DNA from: an uncultured Neomegalonema sp.
GTDB taxonomy: Bacteria; Pseudomonadota; Alphaproteobacteria; Rhodobacterales; Rhodobacteraceae
Assembly (NCBI GenBank): GCA_937927905.1
Contig: CALFWP010000054.1
Location: 1-15,697 of the forward strand
Direction: 5' to 3'
Length of the DNA: 15,697 nt
Both the position numbers and the translations under genes were made by a program. The notes under the pieces are model-generated. The model was given only the letters and a program-made list of their open reading frames with translations. It did not search any database and was not told where the DNA came from. Positions 6,260-12,644 of this stretch are shown piece after piece (within the stretch, counting starts at the first letter, position 1; each line of letters begins with the position of its first letter).

Positions 6260-7065
6260 GCCGGAGGGTTTTCCGGCGGGCGGTTTGCTGACCAGCTGCC
6301 GCCGTCATGCTCGTAATCAAACCGGATGCTGTCCAATTGTTCCGGCGTTGCAAATTCGCGGATCAGAGCATTTGAACCGGTTTCAATCCGGTCCTCCAGC
6401 ATTTGCATAAATTCCTGTTTACCAAGGCCCGGCGGGATAGGCTCCAAAAATTCCATCGCACAGCGTACCGGAAACTTACGCCAGTCCCGACGCGGCCAGG
6501 CCAAAGACAGGCTTTTTGCCACGGGCACCGCCGGTACGCCCAGCTCATGATAAATGTGCCAGGCACCGGCACGATAGCGCTCTTTTTTGCCGGGCCGCAT
6601 CAGCGTGCCCTCCGGATAGATCAGGATGGGCCTCCCCTCGGCACGGACGCGTCGTGCGCCTTCCAGAACCTGAGGCAACTGATTTTGCCGCTGACCTTCG
6701 ACTTTCACTTTTATATGGCCAAGTTGTGTAACAATGCGTCCGACCAGCGGGTAATTGTCCAGCTCCTGCATGGCAATTGCCCCGTATCCCGGAAACACCG
6801 TGCCCATGATGGCAATATCCATTTCGCTTTGATGTTTTGACACCACAAGCGCCGTATCAGGTCCGGCATGTTCGCGGCCCCTGATCTCGATTTTCGCACC
6901 CAGAACATATCGAACAAAAAACACGGTGCCATGACACCAGAACCTGAACATGGCGCGCATCGGTCCCCTGACAGGCAGGAACGACACAATTGCAGCCCCG
7001 ACCGCACAAAAGATCGTAAAGCTGTAAAAGCAGATATTTAAAATAAAAGACCGCACCGCAGCCAT
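6256..7065 (-). CDS. plsC: 1-acyl-sn-glycerol-3-phosphate acyltransferase (PlsC family)
   Basis: A 269-residue membrane-bound acyltransferase. An N-terminal hydrophobic helix (about 5-31) anchors it. Motif I is K-H-Q-S-E-M-D, the H-x4-D catalytic pair at His78 and Asp83; Y-P-E-G-T-L (150-155) is the motif III that binds the phosphate. The family transfers an acyl chain from acyl-ACP or acyl-CoA to lysophosphatidic acid to make phosphatidic acid. The ATG at 7065 is preferred: AAGGTG lies 9 bases before it and the upstream extension to a TTG at 7128 looks non-coding. It converges with the ABC membrane gene and the two share a CTAG for their stop codons (6256-6259). The LplT-like gene on the same strand hints at a shared part in phospholipid turnover. 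Whether it is the main PlsC or a paralogue is not known. Confidence 0.88.
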   Translation of the reverse strand: MAAVRSFILNICFYSFTIFCAVGAAIVSFLPVRGPMRAMFRFWCHGTVFFVRYVLGAKIEIRGREHAGPDTALVVSKHQSEMDIAIMGTVFPGYGAIAMQELDNYPLVGRIVTQLGHIKVKVEGQRQNQLPQVLEGARRVRAEGRPILIYPEGTLMRPGKKERYRAGAWHIYHELGVPAVPVAKSLSLAWPRRDWRKFPVRCAMEFLEPIPPGLGKQEFMQMLEDRIETGSNALIREFATPEQLDSIRFDYEHDGGSWSANRPPENPPA

Positions 7066-7153
7066 TTCAGGGCACCTTATCCACGCTGTTATTGCGTTGA
7101 AATGGACGTGCCCGCATCCGAAAGTCAAGGTTGCGATACAGGAAGTAAAAGGT

Positions 7154-7184
7154 GCAGGCAGCTCTGCGGGAGAGAGCCGCCTGC
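7154..7184 (-). terminator. Rho-independent terminator of the repeat-protein gene
   Basis: GCAGGC...GCCTGC outer arms (6 bp) and GCTCT...AGAGC inner arms (5 bp) form a GC-rich hairpin with one A-C mismatch and a 7-base loop. Read on the minus strand, it is followed by ACCTTTTACTT. On the plus strand TTTAT follows, so weak two-way action is possible. It also lies upstream of the minus-strand plsC gene and would shield it from read-through. Confidence 0.7.
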
Positions 7185-7187
7185 TTT

Positions 7188-7228
7188 ATAATCCGCTTAG
7201 GAGCGTTGAGGGATTTTCAGCGGATTAT
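7188..7228 (-). repeat. 10-bp inverted repeat downstream of the repeat-protein gene
   Basis: ATAATCCGCT (7188-7197) and AGCGGATTAT (7219-7228) are perfect inverted copies around a 21-base loop, only 16 bases past the stop codon at 7245 and directly before the terminator hairpin. In the mRNA it would be a 3'-UTR stem that may protect the end or help termination. There is no U-tract of its own. Confidence 0.5.
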
Positions 7229-7244
7229 GGTGTATGGCGATGAC

Positions 7245-7619
7245 TTACCGTCTGAAACCGCGGTGCCTTTTAAAGCCTCTGTGTCCTCTGAAACCCCGAT
7301 GCCCTCTGAAACCCCGATGGCCCCGAAATCCGCGATGGCCCCGGAACCCGTGACTGCGAAAGCCGCGATGCCTGAACCCACGATTGAAGCCGAAACCGCG
7401 ATGAACAACCCGCGGCCCGCCAAAGAAAAACTTTTTCCCGAAAGAAAAACCGCCATGGCCGATCCCATGACCATAACCGTTTATCTTATGCACAAGTGCC
7501 TGCTTCGGTGCAGGGACTTCTGTCACTGCCGGGGTGATGCTTTTCGGGGCCGCTTTTGCAGCGCCGGCGAAAGATAATCCCATTACGACAGCCGCGAACA
7601 TCATTACAATGCGCTTCAT
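7245..7619 (-). CDS. secreted Gly/Phe/Arg/His repeat protein
   Basis: A 124-residue protein of no family I recognise. Residues 1-23 form a clear signal peptide ending A-K-A, with probable cleavage before A-P-K-S. A short Pro/Ala/Val linker (24-45) is followed by a G-Y-G-H-G-I-G-H-G-G patch (48-57) and then, from about 73 to 124, repeats of G-H-R-G-F-R. The mature protein is very basic, with His and aromatic residues at regular spacing. This could bind metal, nucleic acid, polyanions or the cell surface, or assemble into material, as other low-complexity Gly-rich secreted proteins do. The ATG at 7619 is chosen because GGAG lies 7 bases before it; the in-frame ATG 6 bases upstream is too close to that site. 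It is a single gene, followed by two hairpins. Function unknown. Confidence 0.75.
   Translation of the reverse strand: MKRIVMMFAAVVMGLSFAGAAKAAPKSITPAVTEVPAPKQALVHKINGYGHGIGHGGFSFGKKFFFGGPRVVHRGFGFNRGFRHRGFRSHGFRGHRGFRGHRGFRGHRGFRGHRGFKRHRGFRR
7249..7374 (-). repeat. 18-bp tandem repeats inside the secreted repeat gene
   Basis: The region has an 18-base period. CCTCTGAAACCCCGATG is identical at 7285-7301 and 7303-7319, with diverged units on both sides. Each unit codes for six residues, G-H-R-G-F-R. Near-identical copies in the centre and weaker ones outside suggest recent duplication and possible length variation between strains. Confidence 0.75.
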
Positions 7620-7759
7620 ACTCATACTCCTTCTAGCGTCGTTAACCGTACAATAAGCATGTGGCATACGCCGTTATGCGCAACGCAAACCCGATCACGG
7701 GAAGGAACAAGACTGTGAGGTCAGGCGGCTCTGAAAATCTCCGTATACATAAAAAGATC

Positions 7760-7795
7760 ATGACGAAGCGCCCGGAACGCCACGCCTGCTGTCAT
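7760..7795 (-). terminator. possible terminator after purA
   Basis: ATGAC (7760-7764) and GTCAT (7791-7795) enclose a GC-rich interior that can add a few more pairs (GCG with CGC). T-runs flank the hairpin on both strands (AAAAA at 7751-7755, TTTTT at 7795-7799). It lies 26 bases past the purA stop. The inner stem is imperfect. I see no gene in 7620-7820. Confidence 0.45.
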
Positions 7796-7820
7796 TTTTC
7801 CTGAATATGCGCGGTACGCG

Positions 7821-9113
7821 CTATCCTGCAAACGGGTCGGTGACCAGAATGGTGTCATCACGCTCCGGTGATGTTGACAAAAGTGCAACAGGCGTTTCGA
7901 TCAGCTCTTCTACCCGTTTGACATATTTCACCGCAGCAGCAGGCAGGTCCGCCCAGCGCCGCGCGCCCTCTGTCGAGTCAGACCAGCCGGGCATGATTTC
8001 GTAAACCGGCTCCGCTTTGGCCTGTAGTGCCGCAGCAGCAGGCAGATGATCATACTCCACACCATCCACGCGATAGCCGGTACAGATTTTCAGCTCGTCA
8101 AATCCGTCCAGAACATCCAGCTTGGTCAATGCGACTCCGTTGATACCGGATGTTGCCGCTGTCTGCCTTACAAGACAGGCATCGAACCAGCCGCAGCGCC
8201 GCTTTCTGCCGGTGACCGTGCCGAATTCATGGCCGCGCTCTCCCAAACGCTGACCGGTGGCATCCTCCAGCTCTGTCGGAAACGGCCCCGATCCGACACG
8301 CGTTGTGTAAGCCTTAACAATCCCGAGCACATAACCGACCGCCCCGGGCCCGATTCCCGACCCTGTCGCCGCCTGCCCTGCCATTGTGTTGGAGGAGGTT
8401 ACATAGGGATACGTACCATAATCAATATCGAGCAAAGCGCCCTGCGCACCCTCGAACAGAATTCGTTCACCGGCTTTGTAAGCCAGATTCAGCTCACGCC
8501 AGACCGGAGCCGCAAACGGCAGTATACGCGGCGCCACCTCCATCAGTTTCGCCTTGAGAACCGCACCGTCGATCGCCGCTTCGTCAAGTCCCTTGCGCAA
8601 CGGATTATGATGCGCAAGCAGGCGTTCGATCCGGTCATCCAGTGTCGCCTCATCGCCCAGATCGCCGAGGCGCACGGCACGTCGTCCGACTTTATCCTCA
8701 TAGGCGGGACCGATGCCGCGGCCCGTGGTGCCGATTTTCGCTTTGCCCGCGGCCTCCTCGCGCAAACGGTCCAGGTCACGGTGGACCGGCAGGATCAGTG
8801 GCACCGTTTCGGAAATTTTTAACCGCTCCGGCCCGACATCAACACCCTGCTCCTTAATGCGCGCGATTTCATCCAGCAGCGCCCAGGGGTCCAGCACCAC
8901 GCCGGAGCCGATCACAGAACGTTTGCCGGGACGGACAATACCGGACGGCAACAGCGACAGCTTATAAACCTTGCCGTCAATGACTAGTGTATGACCGGCA
9001 TTATGCCCGCCCTGAAAGCGCACGACCACGTCGGCGCGCTCGCTCAGCCAGTCAACAATCTTTCCCTTGCCTTCATCGCCCCATTGGGCACCGACCACAG
9101 CCACGTTTGTCAT
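7821..9113 (-). CDS. purA: adenylosuccinate synthetase
   Basis: PurA, cytoplasmic. It joins IMP and aspartate using GTP to give adenylosuccinate, the first committed step from IMP to AMP. Length is 430 residues, as usual. The P-loop-like G-A-Q-W-G-D-E-G-K-G-K (8-18) carries catalytic Asp13, and His41 lies in G-G-H-N-A-G-H-T (35-42). I-G-T-T-G-R-G-I-G-P (127-136) binds IMP, and G-R-K-R-R-C-G-W-F-D-A further on is also diagnostic. The ATG at 9113 is chosen because GGAGAG precedes it by 7 bases and the protein begins M-T-N-V-A-V-V; the frame is open to 9185 but that extension is not PurA-like. It is divergent from the FolD homologue across about 150 bp, and both proteins bear on purine synthesis. 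Confidence 0.97.
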   Translation of the reverse strand: MTNVAVVGAQWGDEGKGKIVDWLSERADVVVRFQGGHNAGHTLVIDGKVYKLSLLPSGIVRPGKRSVIGSGVVLDPWALLDEIARIKEQGVDVGPERLKISETVPLILPVHRDLDRLREEAAGKAKIGTTGRGIGPAYEDKVGRRAVRLGDLGDEATLDDRIERLLAHHNPLRKGLDEAAIDGAVLKAKLMEVAPRILPFAAPVWRELNLAYKAGERILFEGAQGALLDIDYGTYPYVTSSNTMAGQAATGSGIGPGAVGYVLGIVKAYTTRVGSGPFPTELEDATGQRLGERGHEFGTVTGRKRRCGWFDACLVRQTAATSGINGVALTKLDVLDGFDELKICTGYRVDGVEYDHLPAAAALQAKAEPVYEIMPGWSDSTEGARRWADLPAAAVKYVKRVEELIETPVALLSTSPERDDTILVTDPFAG

Positions 9114-9261
9114 CAGCATTCTCTCCGTTGCAGCGCGCATCTCTAGCCCATGCAAAGGCATCAGGGAAAGGGCAGAGTTTTGCAAAAGGAGTCGCTTCAG
9201 AGCGAGTTATGCCTCCGGCTACATGCCATGCAGAACCAATCTTAAATTACGAAATATTCAA

Positions 9262-10161
9262 ATGACTGAAATAAAACACAAAATTCTTGACGGCCGGGGC
9301 ATTGCCGGACGCATACGCGCGAATGTGACAGCAGATGTTGCTGCCCTTAAAAATGACGGCTGGCCTGTGCGCCTGGTCTCTATCTCGGTCGGAAACACCG
9401 AAGCGGCACGACTCTATGTACGTAATCAGCAGCGTGCCGCCGAAAAAACCGGCATGGATTTCGAAGCGCGGGATTATCCGGCGGACATTGGGGCCGAGGA
9501 ATTACTCGGCATCGTTCACGGGCTGAATACAGACCGGCGTGTCACCGGCATTATCGTTCAGCGCCCGACACCGGCGCACCTGCCGGAAAGGGATATCCAG
9601 CGGCGCGTGCATCCGTTGAAAGATGTTGAAGGCATGCATCCGTCAAATATCGGCGATATTGTCTACAACGATCTGTGCATGGGACCATGTACAGCCGTTG
9701 CTGCGGTCGAGATGCTCAAGGCCACCAAAATGAGCCTTGAGGGACTGGAGGTTACGGTTATCGGCCATTCGGCCATTGTCGGTAAACCGATTGCCTTCTT
9801 GCTGATGGCAGAGGGCGCTACGGTCACCGTATGCCACCACCAGACCCGCAACCTTGCCATGCATTCACGCTCAGCCGATGCCGTTTTTGTTGCCGTCGGA
9901 AAACCCGGTCTGGTCACTGGCGATATGCTCAAACCGGGCGCGGCACTAATTGATATCGGAATCAACCAGGTCGGAGGCAGAGTCGTCGGGGATGCCGATT
10001 TTGACAGTTGTGCGGATATCGCCGGTTGGATCACACCGGTTCCGGGCGGTGTCGGACCGGTCACGGTCGCGACATTGCTGAACAACGCTGTCACAGCCGC
10101 CCGTCTGCAAAGAGAGCGCTATCTGGAAGATTTCGGTGATGCACAGACACCACGCCCGTAA
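9262..10161 (+). CDS. FolD-like methylenetetrahydrofolate dehydrogenase with altered active site
   Basis: A 299-residue FolD homologue. FolD oxidises 5,10-methylene-THF with NADP+ and hydrolyses methenyl-THF to 10-formyl-THF. The NADP domain is well kept: V-I-G-H-S-A-I-V-G-K-P (166-176), D-I-G-I-N (231-235), P-V-P-G-G-V-G-P-V-T (259-268). The catalytic domain is not. The Y-V-x-x-K motif reads Y-V-R-N-Q (52-56), so the key Lys is Gln56; the usual Ser three residues before the Tyr is Ala49; Q-L-P-L-P is Q-R-P-T-P (100-104); K-D-V-D-G is K-D-V-E-G (120-124); and C-T-P is C-T-A (143-145). A dehydrogenase-only enzyme or a new substrate is possible. The ATG at 9262 has no clear ribosome site; the protein starts like other FolDs (K-I-L-D-G). 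No folD symbol is given because of these changes. Confidence 0.88.
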   Translation: MTEIKHKILDGRGIAGRIRANVTADVAALKNDGWPVRLVSISVGNTEAARLYVRNQQRAAEKTGMDFEARDYPADIGAEELLGIVHGLNTDRRVTGIIVQRPTPAHLPERDIQRRVHPLKDVEGMHPSNIGDIVYNDLCMGPCTAVAAVEMLKATKMSLEGLEVTVIGHSAIVGKPIAFLLMAEGATVTVCHHQTRNLAMHSRSADAVFVAVGKPGLVTGDMLKPGAALIDIGINQVGGRVVGDADFDSCADIAGWITPVPGGVGPVTVATLLNNAVTAARLQRERYLEDFGDAQTPRP

Positions 10162-10200
10162 CCTGTCAGGCAGCGAGGTCTTGAACGGCCCACACGGAAC

Positions 10201-10216
10201 CGTAAGTCCCCTTACG
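10201..10216. other. small perfect hairpin after the FolD-like gene
   Basis: CGTAAG and CTTACG pair around a TCCC loop in the 148-bp gap between the convergent FolD-like and MDR genes. There is no T-run, so it is a weak terminator candidate. A TGACGTCA palindrome lies nearby at 10274-10281. No gene is seen in the gap. Confidence 0.3.
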
Positions 10217-10309
10217 CAACCTGCCCGCAGTACAGCCGGACATCCTGAAAAACAGCCCGCCGGTCATATACGCTGACGTCATACCGTTACGGACAGGCGA
10301 CCCGGAAAG

Positions 10310-11299
10310 CTAGAGCTCAACCACGACCTTACCCATAGCCTGCCCATTGATAAGACGGTTATAAGCCTGTTCAACCTCTGATAATTTATGGCAGGTCTCA
10401 TCCAGTAATGGCGTTAATGCCCCTGCATCGACGATGGATGCAACATCAGCCAGTATTGCTGCATGTTCTTCGCGCTTGTGATTATGCAGCATTTGAATGA
10501 GCATGAAGACAACGTGAAGTGACAGGCCTTTGAAATGGACAGGAGACAAATCCAGTTGCAGCAAGGATACTGTTGTTGCGACATGGGCATTCAGAGCCGC
10601 CGCTTCAAAGGACAGCGCCAGGTTCGCGCCGCCAACCGTGTCATAGACAACGTCAAAGCCGACACCATCCGTGTGCTCAGCCACATAGCTGCCGACATCC
10701 TGATTTTTATAGTTAATCGGAACCGCGCCATATTCCTCAACAACAGCGGCCTGCGCGCCGTTGCTTATTGTGGAAAAAACATCAGCGCCGTAGTGCTTCG
10801 CGAGTTGTACCGCAACATGCCCGACGCCGCCTGTCCCGCCGTGGATCAGGACATTCTGGCCTTTGGATGTCCCGGCACGTTTCAGACCTTCGTAAGCCGT
10901 GATCGCAACAAGCGGCAAAGATGCGGCCTGTCGCATAGAGAGCGTTTCAGGCTTAAGCGAGATGAGTCTTGCATCAACGGGCATATATTCGGCAAGTGCA
11001 CCCTGCAAATCCGCCAGCCCTCCGGCACAGCCATAGACTTCATCACCGGTTGAAAACCCGGTGACGCCATCCCCGACCGCGACGACCGTTCCGGCGAAAT
11101 CCATACCCAGAACAGCGGGCAGGTCCGGTGCAAAGGGAAGCAGCTCCTGCCCCATACTGCGGATCATTGTATCAACAGTGTTGATGCTGGTCGCGGCGAT
11201 ACGGACAACGACCTGTCCGGACCCGACCTTCGGGTCGGGGATCTCCGCCACTTCGAATTTCGCAGAATCCCCGTAGGTCTTCAGAACCATGGCCTTCAT
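10310..11299 (-). CDS. zinc-free MDR oxidoreductase, quinone reductase-like
   Basis: A 329-residue medium-chain dehydrogenase/reductase of the zeta-crystallin/quinone oxidoreductase group, a cytoplasmic NADPH-dependent reductase of quinones or enones. An N-terminal GroES-like half carries G-M-D-F-A-G-T-V (65-72). The Rossmann half has V-L-I-H-G-G-T-G-G-V-G (150-160) followed by H-V-A-V-Q-L-A-K. The Cys/His zinc ligands of alcohol dehydrogenases are not seen at the expected places, which fits the quinone reductase branch. The start ATG (11299) lies 4 bases after the SDR stop, so the two form an operon, with the SDR first. Control is probably by the HxlR protein encoded on the other side of the SDR promoter. 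Exact substrate unknown. Confidence 0.87.
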   Translation of the reverse strand: MKAMVLKTYGDSAKFEVAEIPDPKVGSGQVVVRIAATSINTVDTMIRSMGQELLPFAPDLPAVLGMDFAGTVVAVGDGVTGFSTGDEVYGCAGGLADLQGALAEYMPVDARLISLKPETLSMRQAASLPLVAITAYEGLKRAGTSKGQNVLIHGGTGGVGHVAVQLAKHYGADVFSTISNGAQAAVVEEYGAVPINYKNQDVGSYVAEHTDGVGFDVVYDTVGGANLALSFEAAALNAHVATTVSLLQLDLSPVHFKGLSLHVVFMLIQMLHNHKREEHAAILADVASIVDAGALTPLLDETCHKLSEVEQAYNRLINGQAMGKVVVEL

Positions 11300-11303
11300 A
11301 GTA

Positions 11304-12110
11304 TCATGCTTTCTTGCCTAAAAGCGATGACAGCACCGCTTCTATTACATCCACAATCGTCTTGTTTTTTTCAGAGTTGAGCGCGTCAGGGTGGGGTGTG
11401 CCGAATTGTCCGGCATCATTGTCAAAGTATTTTCCGTTGGCATCTCCGTATCCGGGGCCGGTGGCCAGACGGGTTATAATATCAACCCCGATTGCGATAT
11501 CCTTTCCCTCTGAGCCATATGCATCTTTGACCATCTGCGTACCGAGGAAAGACCCGGGATTAACGGCGATGATTGCAGGGCCGTCTTTGGTATTGTCCGC
11601 CATATGCCGCGACCACATTGTCAGGGCCAGCTTGCTTTGCGCATAAGCCATACTATCCGGCAGAATGGTCTTTCCGGTAAGCGCATCAAGATCCACAGGC
11701 GCTTGCGCCGCAGAGGACAGATTAATCACACGGCCCTCTTTACCCATCAGCGGTAAGAGACGCTTTGTCAGGTAATAGGGCGCAAAAGTATTAACATAAA
11801 ATCTTACATCAAACCCGTCACCGGTAACTGGGTGTGCAACCTTAAAAACGCCGGCATTGTTAATGAGCACATCAAGGCGGGAATGGCGGGTCTCGATCGC
11901 TGTCGCTAAATTCCTGACACTTTCAAGATCGGATAAGTCGGCCTGAAAGATTTCAGCCCCGTCGAAAACAGGGTGTTTGTCCTTTACCGCATCCAGCTTG
12001 GCAGAATTTCGCCCGTGCAGGATGATATTATCTCCCTGGGACGCTAATGCCTTTGCGACCTGTAAACCAATGCCGTCCGTAGCGCCTGTTACGAGAATTG
12101 TTTTGGCCAT
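11304..12110 (-). CDS. short-chain dehydrogenase/reductase
   Basis: A 268-residue classical-type SDR with resemblance to retinol-dehydrogenase-like members. The cofactor loop is T-G-A-T-D-G-I-G (8-15), with H-G-R-N-S (32-36) after the second strand, which favours NADP(H). N-N-A-G (84-87), the catalytic Ser at 132-133 and Y-A-Q-S-K (156-160, catalytic Tyr and Lys) are all present, followed by N-P-G (184-186). It should reduce a carbonyl or oxidise an alcohol. It starts at ATG 12110 and is the first gene of an operon with the MDR reductase. A candidate promoter sits about 35-63 bases upstream, within the shared region with the HxlR gene. Confidence 0.9.
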   Translation of the reverse strand: MAKTILVTGATDGIGLQVAKALASQGDNIILHGRNSAKLDAVKDKHPVFDGAEIFQADLSDLESVRNLATAIETRHSRLDVLINNAGVFKVAHPVTGDGFDVRFYVNTFAPYYLTKRLLPLMGKEGRVINLSSAAQAPVDLDALTGKTILPDSMAYAQSKLALTMWSRHMADNTKDGPAIIAVNPGSFLGTQMVKDAYGSEGKDIAIGVDIITRLATGPGYGDANGKYFDNDAGQFGTPHPDALNSEKNKTIVDVIEAVLSSLLGKKA

Positions 12111-12125
12111 GACAGATTACTATCT

Positions 12126-12173
12126 TTGCGTATTGAATACGTATTTAGTATGAGCCTGCTGTCACCGGCACAA
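12126..12173. promoter_or_regulatory. face-to-face promoters and overlapping palindromes
   Basis: For the plus-strand HxlR gene: TTGCGT (12126-12131), 17 bases, TATGAG (12149-12154). For the minus-strand SDR gene: TTGTGC (at 12173-12168), 17 bases, TACTAA (at 12150-12145). The two -10 boxes overlap. CGTATT-G-AATACG (12129-12141) and AATACGTATT (12136-12145) are interlocked palindromes that cover the plus promoter spacer and the likely SDR transcription start. This is a plausible HxlR operator for joint control of both sides. The boxes match consensus only in part; the reading is inference. Confidence 0.45.
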
Positions 12174-12203
12174 GTACGCACTATTTATGCATATAGGTAC
12201 ACT

Positions 12204-12557
12204 TTGGATACTAAGCTCCGCAAAACCCGGTCTCTCCGTTTCGAGAGATATGACTGCAGCGATGGATGCCCTGTCGAAACGGCTTTGGAGCAGATCGCCG
12301 GTAAATGGAAAGGGCTGATTATCTATCATCTCCTCGGCGGAACAATGAGGTTCAGTGAACTGTCTGCCAAAGTCGGAACGGTGACCCAGCGTAGCCTGAC
12401 AAAACAACTTCGCGAACTGGAAGCGGAGGGCATCATTCACAGGGAAGTCTATCCTGTCGTCCCCCCCAAAGTGGAATACAGTCTCACCGCAAAAGGGCTG
12501 GATTTGCACACAGTTATCAAAGCCCTAGGAGATTGGGGGCAACAATATCCGCGATAG
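12204..12557 (+). CDS. HxlR-family transcriptional regulator
   Basis: A winged-helix regulator of the HxlR (DUF24) family. The core is C-P-V-E-T-A-L-E-Q-I-A-G-K-W-K followed by R-F-S-E-L and T-Q-R-S-L-T-K-Q-L-R-E-L-E, the recognition helix, and a wing with Y-S-L-T-A-K-G. Two cysteines (C-S-D-G-C) sit just before the core; the second is the conserved family Cys that senses diamide, quinones or aldehydes in YodB, HypR and QorR. The start is uncertain. TTG 12204 gives 117 residues, with AGG 6 bases upstream and an opening D-T-K-L-R like relatives; ATG 12150 or TTG 12126 would add 18 or 26 residues and overlap the promoter. It is divergent from the SDR-MDR operon and probably represses it until electrophiles modify the cysteine. 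Confidence 0.85.
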   Translation: MDTKLRKTRSLRFERYDCSDGCPVETALEQIAGKWKGLIIYHLLGGTMRFSELSAKVGTVTQRSLTKQLRELEAEGIIHREVYPVVPPKVEYSLTAKGLDLHTVIKALGDWGQQYPR

Positions 12558-12644
12558 CGCGAGCGGAAAATACCAGCGGAGTGACATACAGCGTAAAGAA
12601 GACTCTGCTTGCTGATTTATCTTCCCGCGCCGGGCACGGACGCC

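Noticed and set aside
6260..7100. Possible ATPase half of the ABC protein downstream
   Set aside because: No Walker A, signature or Walker B motifs appear in the plus-strand frames; this stretch is plsC on the minus strand.
7152..7577. Repetitive Pro/Met/Ala/Glu frame on the plus strand opposite the secreted repeat gene
   Set aside because: The repeats show in both strands because the DNA is tandemly repeated. Only the minus-strand frame has a signal peptide, a ribosome site and a following terminator.
8046..8822. 258-codon open frame on the plus strand
   Set aside because: It is entirely antisense to purA, a certain gene, and has no recognisable domain.
9067..9261. 65-residue N-terminal extension of the FolD-like gene
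   Set aside because: It overlaps the purA start region and does not look like FolD; the family start pattern begins at 9262.
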